NCBI GenBank assembly: GCA_023437285.1
Contig: JAEZGP010000070.1
Location: forward strand, 1-9,894
Origin: Actinomycetes bacterium
GTDB lineage: Bacteria > Actinomycetota > Actinomycetes > Mycobacteriales > Micromonosporaceae
Direction: 5' to 3'
DNA length: 9,894 nucleotides
Positions 1-7,422 of this stretch are shown piece after piece. Numbering within the stretch: the first letter of the stretch is position 1; the number at the start of each line of letters is the position of its first letter. The translations under genes were made by a program, and so were the position numbers. The notes under the pieces are model-generated. The model was not told the DNA's origin, ran no database searches, and was given only the letters and a program-made list of their open reading frames with translations.

Positions 1-57
1 CGCCCAGACGCTGCCTACGCCCAGACTGCCTACGCCCAGACGCGCCTACGCCCAGAC
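1..57. repeat. short tandem repeat copying the P450 3' end
   Basis: The unit CCTACGCCCAGAC occurs at 14-26, 29-41 and 45-57, and a truncated copy (CGCCCAGAC) occupies 1-9. The spacers differ (GCTG, TG, GCG), so the periods are 17, 15 and 16. On the minus strand each full unit reads GTCTGGGCGTAGG, which is the last three codons (Val-Trp-Ala) plus TAG of the P450 gene. Only the copy at 45-57 is in its frame. The array may continue to the left of the window. It looks like slipped or recombinational duplication of a gene end. Confidence 0.8.
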
Positions 58-1236
58 GGCGGCCACGGGCAGCCGCCGCGCGCCGGCCATCACCCGCGCG
101 TCGAACAGCTCCACGTCGTCGGCGACCGCGAGGTCCGGGCAGCGGGCCAGCAGCATCGGCACCGCGACGGCCGCCTCCAGCCGGGCGAGCGGCGCCCCGA
201 GGCAGAAGTGGATCCCGTGGCCGAAGCTCAGGTGCGGGTTGGGGTTGCGGCGGATGTCGAAGTACTCCGGGTCGCGGAACTCCCGCTCGTCGAGGTTCGC
301 CGAACCGATCCACAGGTTGATCACCTGACCGGCGGGGACCGTCCGCTCGCCGACCGCGGATGACGCGGTGGCGACCCGGGCCAGGCGTGGGAACGGCGCC
401 CGGTCGCGAAGCACCTCCTCCACCGCGGACGGCACCAGCGACGGGTCCCCGCGCAGCTCGCGCGCCGCGTCCGGACGCTCTTCAAGGCACAGGACCGTGT
501 TGGTGAGCAGCGTCGTCGTCGTGATGTGGCCGGCGATCAGCAGCAGCCCGGCGAAGCCCACGATCTCGTCGTCGGTGAGCCGCTCGTCGTCCACCTCGGC
601 GGCGATGAGCTGGCTCATCAGGTCCTCGCGCGGGGCGGCGCGGCGCTCACGGATGTGCACCAGCAGGTAGTCGATCATGTCGCGGAGCGGCGCCGCCCGC
701 AGCCGCAGCGTCTCCTCGTCGGGCAGCATGCGCTCCGGCAGCGGCTGGGTGAGTAACGCGTCCGCCCACCGGCGAAACAGCGCGCGGTCGCTCGCCGGCA
801 CCCCGAGCAGCTCGGCGATCACGGTGACCGGCAGCGGGTACGCCAGCGCGGCCACCAGGTCGAACACCGGCTGCCCGGCCACCGCCGCGAGCAGCTCGTC
901 GGTCACCGCCGCGATGCGCGGTTCGAGGTCGGCCACGACCCGGGGCGTGAACGCCCTGCTGACGAGCCGGCGCAGCTTGTCGTGTCGGGGCGGGTCCATC
1001 CGCACGAAGTTGCCCCGGTTGAACAGCTCGATCTCCGGCTGCGGTGGGATCAGCCCCGTCAGATCCGACGAAAAGCTCAACGGCTCAGCGAGTACGTTCA
1101 CGATGTCCGCGTACCGGAAGGCGTGCCACGCCCCGTACCGTTCGTCCCAGGTGACCGGATCGTTGTCGCGCATCCAACGCCACCACTGCCGCACCCCGTC
1201 GAGGGTGGCGGGCTGGGCGGCGAAGGTGGTCTCCAT
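46..1236 (-). CDS. cytochrome P450 (bacterial class I, soluble)
   Basis: A 396-residue heme monooxygenase of normal length for soluble actinobacterial P450s, which take electrons from ferredoxin and ferredoxin reductase; none is encoded here. Landmarks: I-helix LLIAGHITTTT (about 232-242), K-helix ExxR as E274-V-L-R277, and the heme loop FGHGIHFCLGAPLA (338-351) with Cys345 as the expected heme thiolate. The Thr pair of the I-helix (T239, T240) is kept, but the usual Glu/Asp before it is Ile238. I chose the ATG at 1236 because it overlaps the TGA of the upstream small gene (TGATG). Reading further upstream in this frame gives only Arg/Gly/Pro-rich shadow sequence. The order with the upstream small gene implies one transcript and coupled translation. 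The substrate cannot be read from the sequence; the CYP107-like look is an impression, not a classification. Confidence 0.93.
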   Translation of the reverse strand: METTFAAQPATLDGVRQWWRWMRDNDPVTWDERYGAWHAFRYADIVNVLAEPLSFSSDLTGLIPPQPEIELFNRGNFVRMDPPRHDKLRRLVSRAFTPRVVADLEPRIAAVTDELLAAVAGQPVFDLVAALAYPLPVTVIAELLGVPASDRALFRRWADALLTQPLPERMLPDEETLRLRAAPLRDMIDYLLVHIRERRAAPREDLMSQLIAAEVDDERLTDDEIVGFAGLLLIAGHITTTTLLTNTVLCLEERPDAARELRGDPSLVPSAVEEVLRDRAPFPRLARVATASSAVGERTVPAGQVINLWIGSANLDEREFRDPEYFDIRRNPNPHLSFGHGIHFCLGAPLARLEAAVAVPMLLARCPDLAVADDVELFDARVMAGARRLPVAAVWA

Positions 1237-1451
1237 CAGCCCTCGCGGTACTCGTCGTCCAGGTCGACGACGTGCGCCTGCTCGACCGCGTCGTACTCGC
1301 CGACCTCCAGGCCCCGGTGGACCTCCGGCGGGTCCTCGGCGGGGTTGGCCGAGGTCGCCTGCTCCACGGCGTCGGCGGCCGGCGCCTCGGGGTCCCGGTC
1401 CTCGGGAGCCAGGTTCGAGCCCGGGGTCAGATCTTCGTCGGGCATGGTCAT
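1236..1451 (-). CDS. small acidic protein coupled to the P450
   Basis: A 71-residue, strongly acidic protein rich in Asp, Glu, Ala and Pro, with no Cys, no Trp, no signal peptide and no membrane segment. The six residues DAVEQA occur twice (about 27-32 and 54-59) in similar settings, so the protein is an imperfect duplication of a short module; it ends in an acidic DLDDEYREG tail. I chose the ATG at 1451 because a GGAGGT ribosome site lies 9 bases upstream; an in-frame GTG/ATG further up lacks one. Its stop TGA shares a base with the P450 ATG, a classic coupling arrangement. Short acidic proteins with such repeated motifs are, as I recall, common hypothetical proteins in actinomycetes, but I cannot name a family. 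A role with the P450 (substrate, adaptor or regulator) is only an inference from the coupling. Confidence 0.75.
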   Translation of the reverse strand: MTMPDEDLTPGSNLAPEDRDPEAPAADAVEQATSANPAEDPPEVHRGLEVGEYDAVEQAHVVDLDDEYREG

Positions 1452-1621
1452 CTGTGCCGCACCTCCCATGGTCTCTACGGTAAGGCCGTACCCCCCGGCG
1501 GCGTCGGCCAACCGGAAGGCCCGACGTCACTGCGTCGGGGGTCCTGCGGGATACTTCAGTGCGAGGACAGCGCGGTCGCCACCGCTACTAATCCGAATCC
1601 CGCAGTCAAAAGGAGCGCATC
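1452..1621. promoter_or_regulatory. divergent intergenic region between the P450 pair and fba
   Basis: This 170-base gap must hold the promoters for both directions. Minus strand: TACCGT (1477-1482) is a plausible -10 box for the small gene and P450, without a convincing -35. Plus strand: GATACT (1550-1555) is a weak -10 candidate for fba. A perfect 7-bp stem, CCCGACG (1520-1526) with CGTCGGG (1533-1539) and a 6-base loop, lies between them, and a smaller inverted repeat TACGG/CCGTA is at 1476-1490. Either could be an operator. The fba ribosome site AAAAGGAG is at 1608-1615. The promoter calls are weak. Confidence 0.45.
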
Positions 1622-2815
<1,194 letters not shown>

Positions 2816-3886
2816 CCTCATCCTGCAAGGGCTCGTTCTCACGGAGATCGACCTCCACGACATCGACGTGACCAGGGCGATCTTCCTCGGCTGCACCCTG
2901 TCCGTGGCCCAGGCGACCGACGTCGTCGCGCGCGGCGCGCACGTCGTGCCCCGCTTCATGGACGTGCCGTACCCCACCCAGCCGTCGCGCCTCTACACCC
3001 CCGACGACCTCGTCGCCGGGTTCGCCGACGGCGGCTTCGACGCCATGTACGACACCCGGGTGTTCCGGCATTACTACGCGCAGGGCGGGGCGACCCCGCC
3101 GCTGCGGGAGGCCCTCGCCCAGCGCATCCACGACCACGGCATCGACAACGCGCTCGCCAACGACACCCAGAAGTGGCTCGCCGAGCACGGACCGAACTCG
3201 ATCGTGGGCATCATGGGCGGGCACGCCGAGCACCGCGGGTCGGCCGGCTACCGGCACGCCGCGCGGCTGGCCTGGATGCTCGCCCGGGAGGGCCGGCTCG
3301 TGCTCACCGGCGGCGGGCCGGGCGTCATGGAGGCCGCCAACCTCGGCGCGTACCTATCCACGCGTACCCTTAAAGATCTTGAAGTGGCGATCGACGAGCT
3401 GGCCACCGTCACCGACTTCCGCGACGGGCAGGCCTACACCGCGGCCGCGCTGGCTGTGCGGGACCGCTTCCCCCCGCCGGTCGGCACGTCGTGGGCCCAG
3501 GCCGGCGGGCTGGCCATCCCGACGTGGTTCTTCGGCCACGAACCGGCCAACGTGTTCGCCGCACGCATCGGCAAGATGTTCTCCAACGCCTCGCGCGAGG
3601 AGCTGATCCTCAAGCTGTCGCGCGGCGGCATCGTGTTCGCGGCCGGGCGGGCCGGCACCGTGCAGGAGGTGTTCCAGGCGGCCACGATGACGTTCTACGG
3701 CACCGTCGAACACTCCGGGCCGTTCCTGTTCATCGGGCGTCAATTCTGGACGGACGACCTGCCGGTCGCGTCGCTGCTGCGCCCCCTGCTGTCATCGGCG
3801 CCGGTCGGCGACCGTTCGTCGCTCATTCACTTCACCGACGACCCCGCGGAAGCCGCGCGACTCCTGCTGGCCAGGTCCTGACAGGA

Positions 3887-3913
3887 CGATGGCCCGGACG
3901 AGCCGGGCCATCG
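3887..3913 (+). terminator. intrinsic terminator after the LOG gene
   Basis: CGATGGCCCGG (3887-3897) and CCGGGCCATCG (3903-3913) form a perfect 11-bp stem with an ACGAG loop, beginning six bases after the stop codon. No U-tract follows. Confidence 0.8.
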
Positions 3914-3943
3914 CGTTACCGGGTCCTGGGGAGGCTCCGGATC

Positions 3944-3949
3944 TATGAT
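3944..3949 (+). promoter_or_regulatory. candidate -10 box for the DUF3151 gene
   Basis: TATGAT differs from TATAAT at one base and stands between the LOG terminator and the next gene, so a promoter is expected here. No good -35 box is found at 16-18 bases. It overlaps the left arm of the 3948-4042 inverted repeat and would leave a leader of about 95 bases. Confidence 0.4.
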
Positions 3950-4042
3950 TCAACTCCGAAGTGGCCTGCGTCACTACCGTCTGAGCGTGTGGAAAAGCCC
4001 TCACCCGTTCAGCTATCCCGACCTCAGCCAACGGAGTTGAAT
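3948..4042 (+). repeat. 11-bp perfect inverted repeat flanking the DUF3151 leader
   Basis: ATTCAACTCCG (3948-3958) is exactly complementary to CGGAGTTGAAT (4032-4042), with 73 bases between. The right arm contains the GGAG (4033-4036) that is the only reasonable ribosome site of the gene starting at 4050. Paired in RNA it would hide that site; in DNA the arms could be two operator half-sites. Confidence 0.7.
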
Positions 4043-4049
4043 AAGGCTC

Positions 4050-4445
4050 ATGCGTAATCTCCTGCCCGAACCGCCGCCCACCCTGCTCCCGGACGACCCG
4101 GGGGCCACCGCCGCCGGCACGCCGGAGGAGGTCGCCGCGCGCTTCCCCACGTCAAGCGCCGCGTGGGCCACGCTCGCCGAACGCGCCTTCGCCGCCGGCG
4201 CCACCATTGAGGCGTACGCGTACGCGCGCACCGGGTACCACCGAGGGCTGGACGCGTTGCGCCGCAACGGCTGGAAGGGCAGCGGGCCGGTACCGTGGGC
4301 ACACGGGGCCAACCGGGGGTTCCTGCGCTGCCTGCACCTGCTCGCCCGGGCGGCCGACGCGATCGGCGAGTCCGACGAAGCGGCCCGCTGTGCCCAGTTC
4401 CTCCGCGACTGCGACCCGGCCGCCGCCGACGCCCTGACCGGCTAG
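4050..4445 (+). CDS. DUF3151 family protein
   Basis: A 131-residue soluble protein matching, as I recognise it, the actinobacterial DUF3151 family of unknown function. The conserved stretch runs from FPTSSAAWATLAE (32-44) through IEAYAYARTGYHRGLDALRR (53-72), the Trp/Gly motif NGWKGSGPVPW (73-83) and NRGFLRCLHLL (88-98), to a C-terminal helix pair (IGESDEAARCAQFLRDCDP). It is largely alpha-helical with no signal or membrane segment. The ATG at 4050 has GGAG at 4033-4036 (13 bases away) and AAGG at 4043-4046 (3 bases away), neither well spaced. In other actinobacteria a DUF3151 gene lies close to fba, to my recollection, so this is ordinary core synteny with the LOG gene between. It converges on the permease gene of the next operon with only 29 bases between stops and no visible terminator. 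Confidence 0.88.
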   Translation: MRNLLPEPPPTLLPDDPGATAAGTPEEVAARFPTSSAAWATLAERAFAAGATIEAYAYARTGYHRGLDALRRNGWKGSGPVPWAHGANRGFLRCLHLLARAADAIGESDEAARCAQFLRDCDPAAADALTG

Positions 4446-4474
4446 TGGTTCCGGTGTTTCGTGGGAGGACGCAC

Positions 4475-5566
4475 CTATGGCGTCCGCAGTACCCCTACCG
4501 GATCGCGATACGCGGCGAGTAGGGCGGGTGCGACGGCGGCCGCAGCAGCCGTCATCAGGGTGAGGACTCCCACGCCTGCCGCGAACTCGTACGAGGGTCG
4601 CTGCGCCCAAAGTTGTGCGGCCACCATCCCGGCGCCTGTCCCGATCACAATGCCCGGCGTGGCAGCGAGGACGGTGCGGGTTACGACAAGAGCGAGAAGG
4701 CCCGATCGGGTCGCGCCGAGGGCACGCCGTCGTCCGAGGTCACGTCGGCGTAGTAGCACCTCGGCGAGCAGCACGACGGCGATCAGGACGGCGCCCGCAC
4801 CGAGGGTCAGGAAGAGCGTTCCTCGTCCGTAGGAACCCAGGTCACCGCCGACAGCGCGCTGGAGGTCGGCCAGAGCCGTTGGTGACTCGACGGCGATCTC
4901 GTCGAGGCTCCGTGGCCCCAGAATTGCTACGGCCGCGCGTTCGGTGGCCCGCGCGGTATGCACGCTCGAGATGACAATGGAGACGGAATCCGCCGTTTGT
5001 CCCGCGTCCGCGACAATCAGAATGCCCTTATCGAATTGTTGGAACGGAGGGCGGGCTACGAAACCGCCGACGACCGGATATTCCGCACCGTCCTGATCAC
5101 TCACCACGCCCAACGGCCAGTCAAGTCCAAGGGTCGCCTGCGGTGCGTCCGCGACGATTGCCTCCCCGGGACGTGGCAACCGTCCTGAGACCAGTTCGAC
5201 AGCGCCGTCAATCGATCCCAGAACCCGCCATGCTGGGACCTTCTCCGAACCGCTGCCAAGTGGGCCATTGACCACGTCGAACGGACTATCTATTCCGATC
5301 GCCTGGTGAATCGTGTTCAGGCCATTGAGAGTCTCTACGACTGCCGGAGTGATCAGTCCCGCGTCTTTCCGGTCGGAAATCACGAGAACGCGGCTGCCGG
5401 CGTCATCGATTGTGGACATGACCTGTGTCTCGGCGGCAGCGGTACGGCCGACCGTGAGGACCGTGATCGCGCAGATGGCGGCACACAGCACCAGCGTCAG
5501 CAGACTTGTCACACGTTGGACGGCCGCGGTGCGTCCAGCCTCAGCGATAGCGGCAGCTAGCCTCAT
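4475..5566 (-). CDS. MacB/FtsX-type ABC transporter permease
   Basis: A 363-residue membrane protein with the four-helix MacB topology: helix 1 at about 19-40, an extracytoplasmic domain of about 200 residues (45-245), then helices at about 248-271, 288-317 and 328-354. The basic segment RRRDLGRRRALGATRSGLLA (272-291) is the cytoplasmic FtsX-family loop that couples to the ATPase (compare 'RRxIGxRKALGAxR' in MacB). MacB-type proteins do not carry substrates through the membrane; they drive extraction or release of periplasmic or extracytoplasmic substrates mechanically. The ATG at 5566 overlaps the TGA of the ATPase gene by four bases (ATGA). It is last in a five-gene operon, and its 3' half is richer in GC than the rest. 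The substrate is unknown; the secreted peptide of this operon is the obvious candidate. Confidence 0.9.
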   Translation of the reverse strand: MRLAAAIAEAGRTAAVQRVTSLLTLVLCAAICAITVLTVGRTAAAETQVMSTIDDAGSRVLVISDRKDAGLITPAVVETLNGLNTIHQAIGIDSPFDVVNGPLGSGSEKVPAWRVLGSIDGAVELVSGRLPRPGEAIVADAPQATLGLDWPLGVVSDQDGAEYPVVGGFVARPPFQQFDKGILIVADAGQTADSVSIVISSVHTARATERAAVAILGPRSLDEIAVESPTALADLQRAVGGDLGSYGRGTLFLTLGAGAVLIAVVLLAEVLLRRRDLGRRRALGATRSGLLALVVTRTVLAATPGIVIGTGAGMVAAQLWAQRPSYEFAAGVGVLTLMTAAAAAVAPALLAAYRDPVGVLRTP

Positions 5567-6201
5567 GACAACGCCAAAGCTACGTCTGCATGATCGACAA
5601 CAAAGGGGTCATGCGTGGCTATGACAACTGTGCGGCCATCCTCAGCCGCGCGTCGGAGGGCAGTGAGTACCGTGGCAGCATTCGCGCGATCGAGGTTGCC
5701 GGTTGGCTCATCGGCCAGGATGATTTTCGGATCATTCATCAATGCGCGACATACGGCGACTCGTTGGGCCTGGCCACCCGATATTTCTCCCGGCCGATGC
5801 TGAGCTCTAGCTTCGACTGCCAGCAAGCTCAGCAGCTCGTGAGCGCGCGGCACGGCATCCGAGCGTCGTCGTCCGTAGTACAGGGCAGGCTCGATGACGG
5901 CATCGAGCACAGTCCGACCAGAATCAAGCACTGCATCCTGGAAAACAAAACCGATCATCCCAGCACGAATTCGCGACCGGGCGGAATCAGGCAATTGCTG
6001 TACTGTCACGCCATCGAGAAGAATGCGTCCGCTGGTGGGGCGCAGTAACAAGCCGAGTAGATAAAGCAATGTTGACTTGCCGCGCCCTGACGGACCGGTC
6101 ACCGCAGTTAAGGCGCCGTCGGCGAACGTGTGGGAGAGACCATCAAATAGTTCCTGGTGGTTGCGGCGGTAGACGAACCGCAGGTCCTCAACTGCGAGCA
6201 T
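5563..6201 (-). CDS. ABC transporter ATP-binding protein (MacB/LolD type)
   Basis: A 212-residue nucleotide-binding subunit with all ABC motifs: Walker A GPSGRGKST (36-44), Q-loop Gln88 in FVFQD, signature ISGGQ (140-144, Ile for the usual Leu), Walker B IILADEP (160-166) with catalytic Glu165, D-loop GNLD (168-171) and switch His197 (IATHD). It is short, as in the LolD/MacB-partner class. I chose ATG 6201 because MLAVEDLRFVY is the normal N-terminus and overlaps the end of the adaptor gene by 14 bases, with a weak GGTGG ribosome site. An upstream start at 6324 would lie wholly inside the adaptor frame. It overlaps the permease gene by four bases. It powers the permease at the cytoplasmic face. 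Confidence 0.94.
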   Translation of the reverse strand: MLAVEDLRFVYRRNHQELFDGLSHTFADGALTAVTGPSGRGKSTLLYLLGLLLRPTSGRILLDGVTVQQLPDSARSRIRAGMIGFVFQDAVLDSGRTVLDAVIEPALYYGRRRSDAVPRAHELLSLLAVEARAQHRPGEISGGQAQRVAVCRALMNDPKIILADEPTGNLDRANAATVLTALRRAAEDGRTVVIATHDPFVVDHADVALALS

Positions 6202-7246
6202 CGGATGCCACCAGGACCTGGTCGCCAACATTGAGCCCACCAACGACGATGATTCCTCCCGACGAGCCCAATACCGTGACGTCGCGGCGGGAGCCGTCGG
6301 GTAGTAGCACATAGGTGGAGCCATCTGGTTCAGTGTGAACCGCCGCCGCCGGCACGGCGGGACCGACTATGTCTGGCACGACGGTGACCTTTGCGGGCAG
6401 CGACGTGCGTTCCTGCGCGGGCAGGGCAGCGCAGTCGCGCCCGCAGACGGCACCGCCCCGGGGTCCCTTGATCTCGAACCGGACCGTGTTCTCAGCACCC
6501 GTCGAGCTTTTTCCGACTCGCGCGGTCCAGACATGGTCGGCATGCGTGATGACCACGCTAGCTTCAGCGGGGATAAGCCTCGCCTGGTTTTGCGTCACGA
6601 TTAACGCGAAGTGAACCTTTCCGCTCGGGGCAAATATAGCCGGTTCACCGCCAGCGAGCCGGCTTCCCTTGGCGATTTGCTCACCGAGTCGGATCCGGCC
6701 CGGCAGCTTGGGCACCGCGACCACCTCACCGAGGGCAACTATCCCGGATTCGGGCATCCTCAGAGCGCGCTGCCACGCTTTCACCGCCTGGGTAGTGGTC
6801 CAACGGAATTTGCCATTGGCGGGACCATCATAATGGCCGAGATCGTGCAGCGCTCGCTGAAGCTGTGCCACATCAGCGCCGTCGTCGCCGGACGCGAGAT
6901 CCCGATAGAACGGCATGGACCCAGCTACGGCCCGTACTGGTACGGCATTGATCGAATACAGCGTGCTGCCGTTCTTCGCGATGTTCGGCAGGTCGATCGA
7001 CGTGACAATGCCTGCCATGCTATTGACGGCAACCTGCAGTAATGGCTGCTCAACCGTTGCGGTCAGCGACAGCGAACGACCCACCGTGGCCTCGACCACC
7101 GTTGACGTCAAGGTCTTGATCTGCGGGTTGTAATCTTCGGCCGAAGATCCGACCGTGACCCTTCCTGCCCACCACCCAACACTGATCAATGCTCCAGCGA
7201 TCGCGACGCCGGCGGTCCACCGCCTTACTCGACCGGTTAACCTCAC
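6188..7246 (-). CDS. membrane-anchored efflux adaptor with peptidoglycan-binding domain
   Basis: A 352-residue HlyD/MacA-like periplasmic-adaptor relative. A basic N-terminus (RLTGRVRRW) and one transmembrane segment (about 10-28) anchor it. The first beta-barrel/lipoyl strands (about 48-105) are followed by a peptidoglycan-binding type 1 domain at about 117-170 (ASGDDGADVAQLQRALHDLG, then FRWTTTQAVKAWQRAL). That domain sits where Gram-negative adaptors have their coiled-coil hairpin. The second lipoyl/barrel half follows (about 180-345), with AAVHTEPDGSTYVLLPDGSR near the end. Two cysteines (268, 272) are close together and may pair outside the cell. GTG 7246 is supported by AAGGAG six bases upstream. 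Adaptors of this build next to MacB-type ABC genes are known in actinobacteria; the PG-binding domain would fix the complex to the cell wall. No outer-membrane partner is expected. Confidence 0.88.
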   Translation of the reverse strand: MRLTGRVRRWTAGVAIAGALISVGWWAGRVTVGSSAEDYNPQIKTLTSTVVEATVGRSLSLTATVEQPLLQVAVNSMAGIVTSIDLPNIAKNGSTLYSINAVPVRAVAGSMPFYRDLASGDDGADVAQLQRALHDLGHYDGPANGKFRWTTTQAVKAWQRALRMPESGIVALGEVVAVPKLPGRIRLGEQIAKGSRLAGGEPAIFAPSGKVHFALIVTQNQARLIPAEASVVITHADHVWTARVGKSSTGAENTVRFEIKGPRGGAVCGRDCAALPAQERTSLPAKVTVVPDIVGPAVPAAAVHTEPDGSTYVLLPDGSRRDVTVLGSSGGIIVVGGLNVGDQVLVASDARS

Positions 7247-7422
7247 GGGTCACTCCTTATGACTGACCAATTGCGCGCCGCGCCCTCTTCGCTATAGCTT
7301 CGTTCCCTGCCACCATGAGGGGCCGGGCGCCCGGAGTCAACGTGCCGCATGGCGCTTGGCTGCCCGGCGGGCGGCGTCCGTTGGCGACGGAACTGACGAC
7401 AGCAAAGAAAGCTGTTGACGAA
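7247..7422 (-). other. intergenic gap inside the operon, possible internal regulation
   Basis: This 176-base gap between the lipoprotein and adaptor genes is the only sizeable break in the operon. An imperfect hairpin just after the lipoprotein stop (ACAGC/GCTGT around a TTTCTTT loop, about 7400-7416) is a weak terminator candidate. A perfect 12-bp palindrome CCGGGCGCCCGG lies at 7323-7334. TTGACT (minus, 7335-7340) and TATAGC (minus, 7291-7296) resemble promoter boxes but are 38 bases apart, so they do not form one promoter. The adaptor ribosome site AAGGAG ends the gap. No gene is seen. Confidence 0.4.

Noticed and set aside
1236..1451. Small acidic protein as a biarylitide/cittilin-type RiPP precursor for the P450
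   Set aside because: No Trp and no aromatic-rich C-terminal core such as those used by known cross-linking P450s; kept only as an open question in the findings.
1237..1530. N-terminal extension of the P450 to 494 residues
   Set aside because: The extra 98 residues are Arg/Gly/Pro-rich, overlap the small acidic gene in another frame, and P450 sequence begins at the ATG at 1236.
6202..6324. Upstream start giving the ATPase 41 more residues
   Set aside because: The added part lies entirely inside the adaptor gene in another frame and resembles no ABC N-terminus; ATG 6201 gives the standard start.
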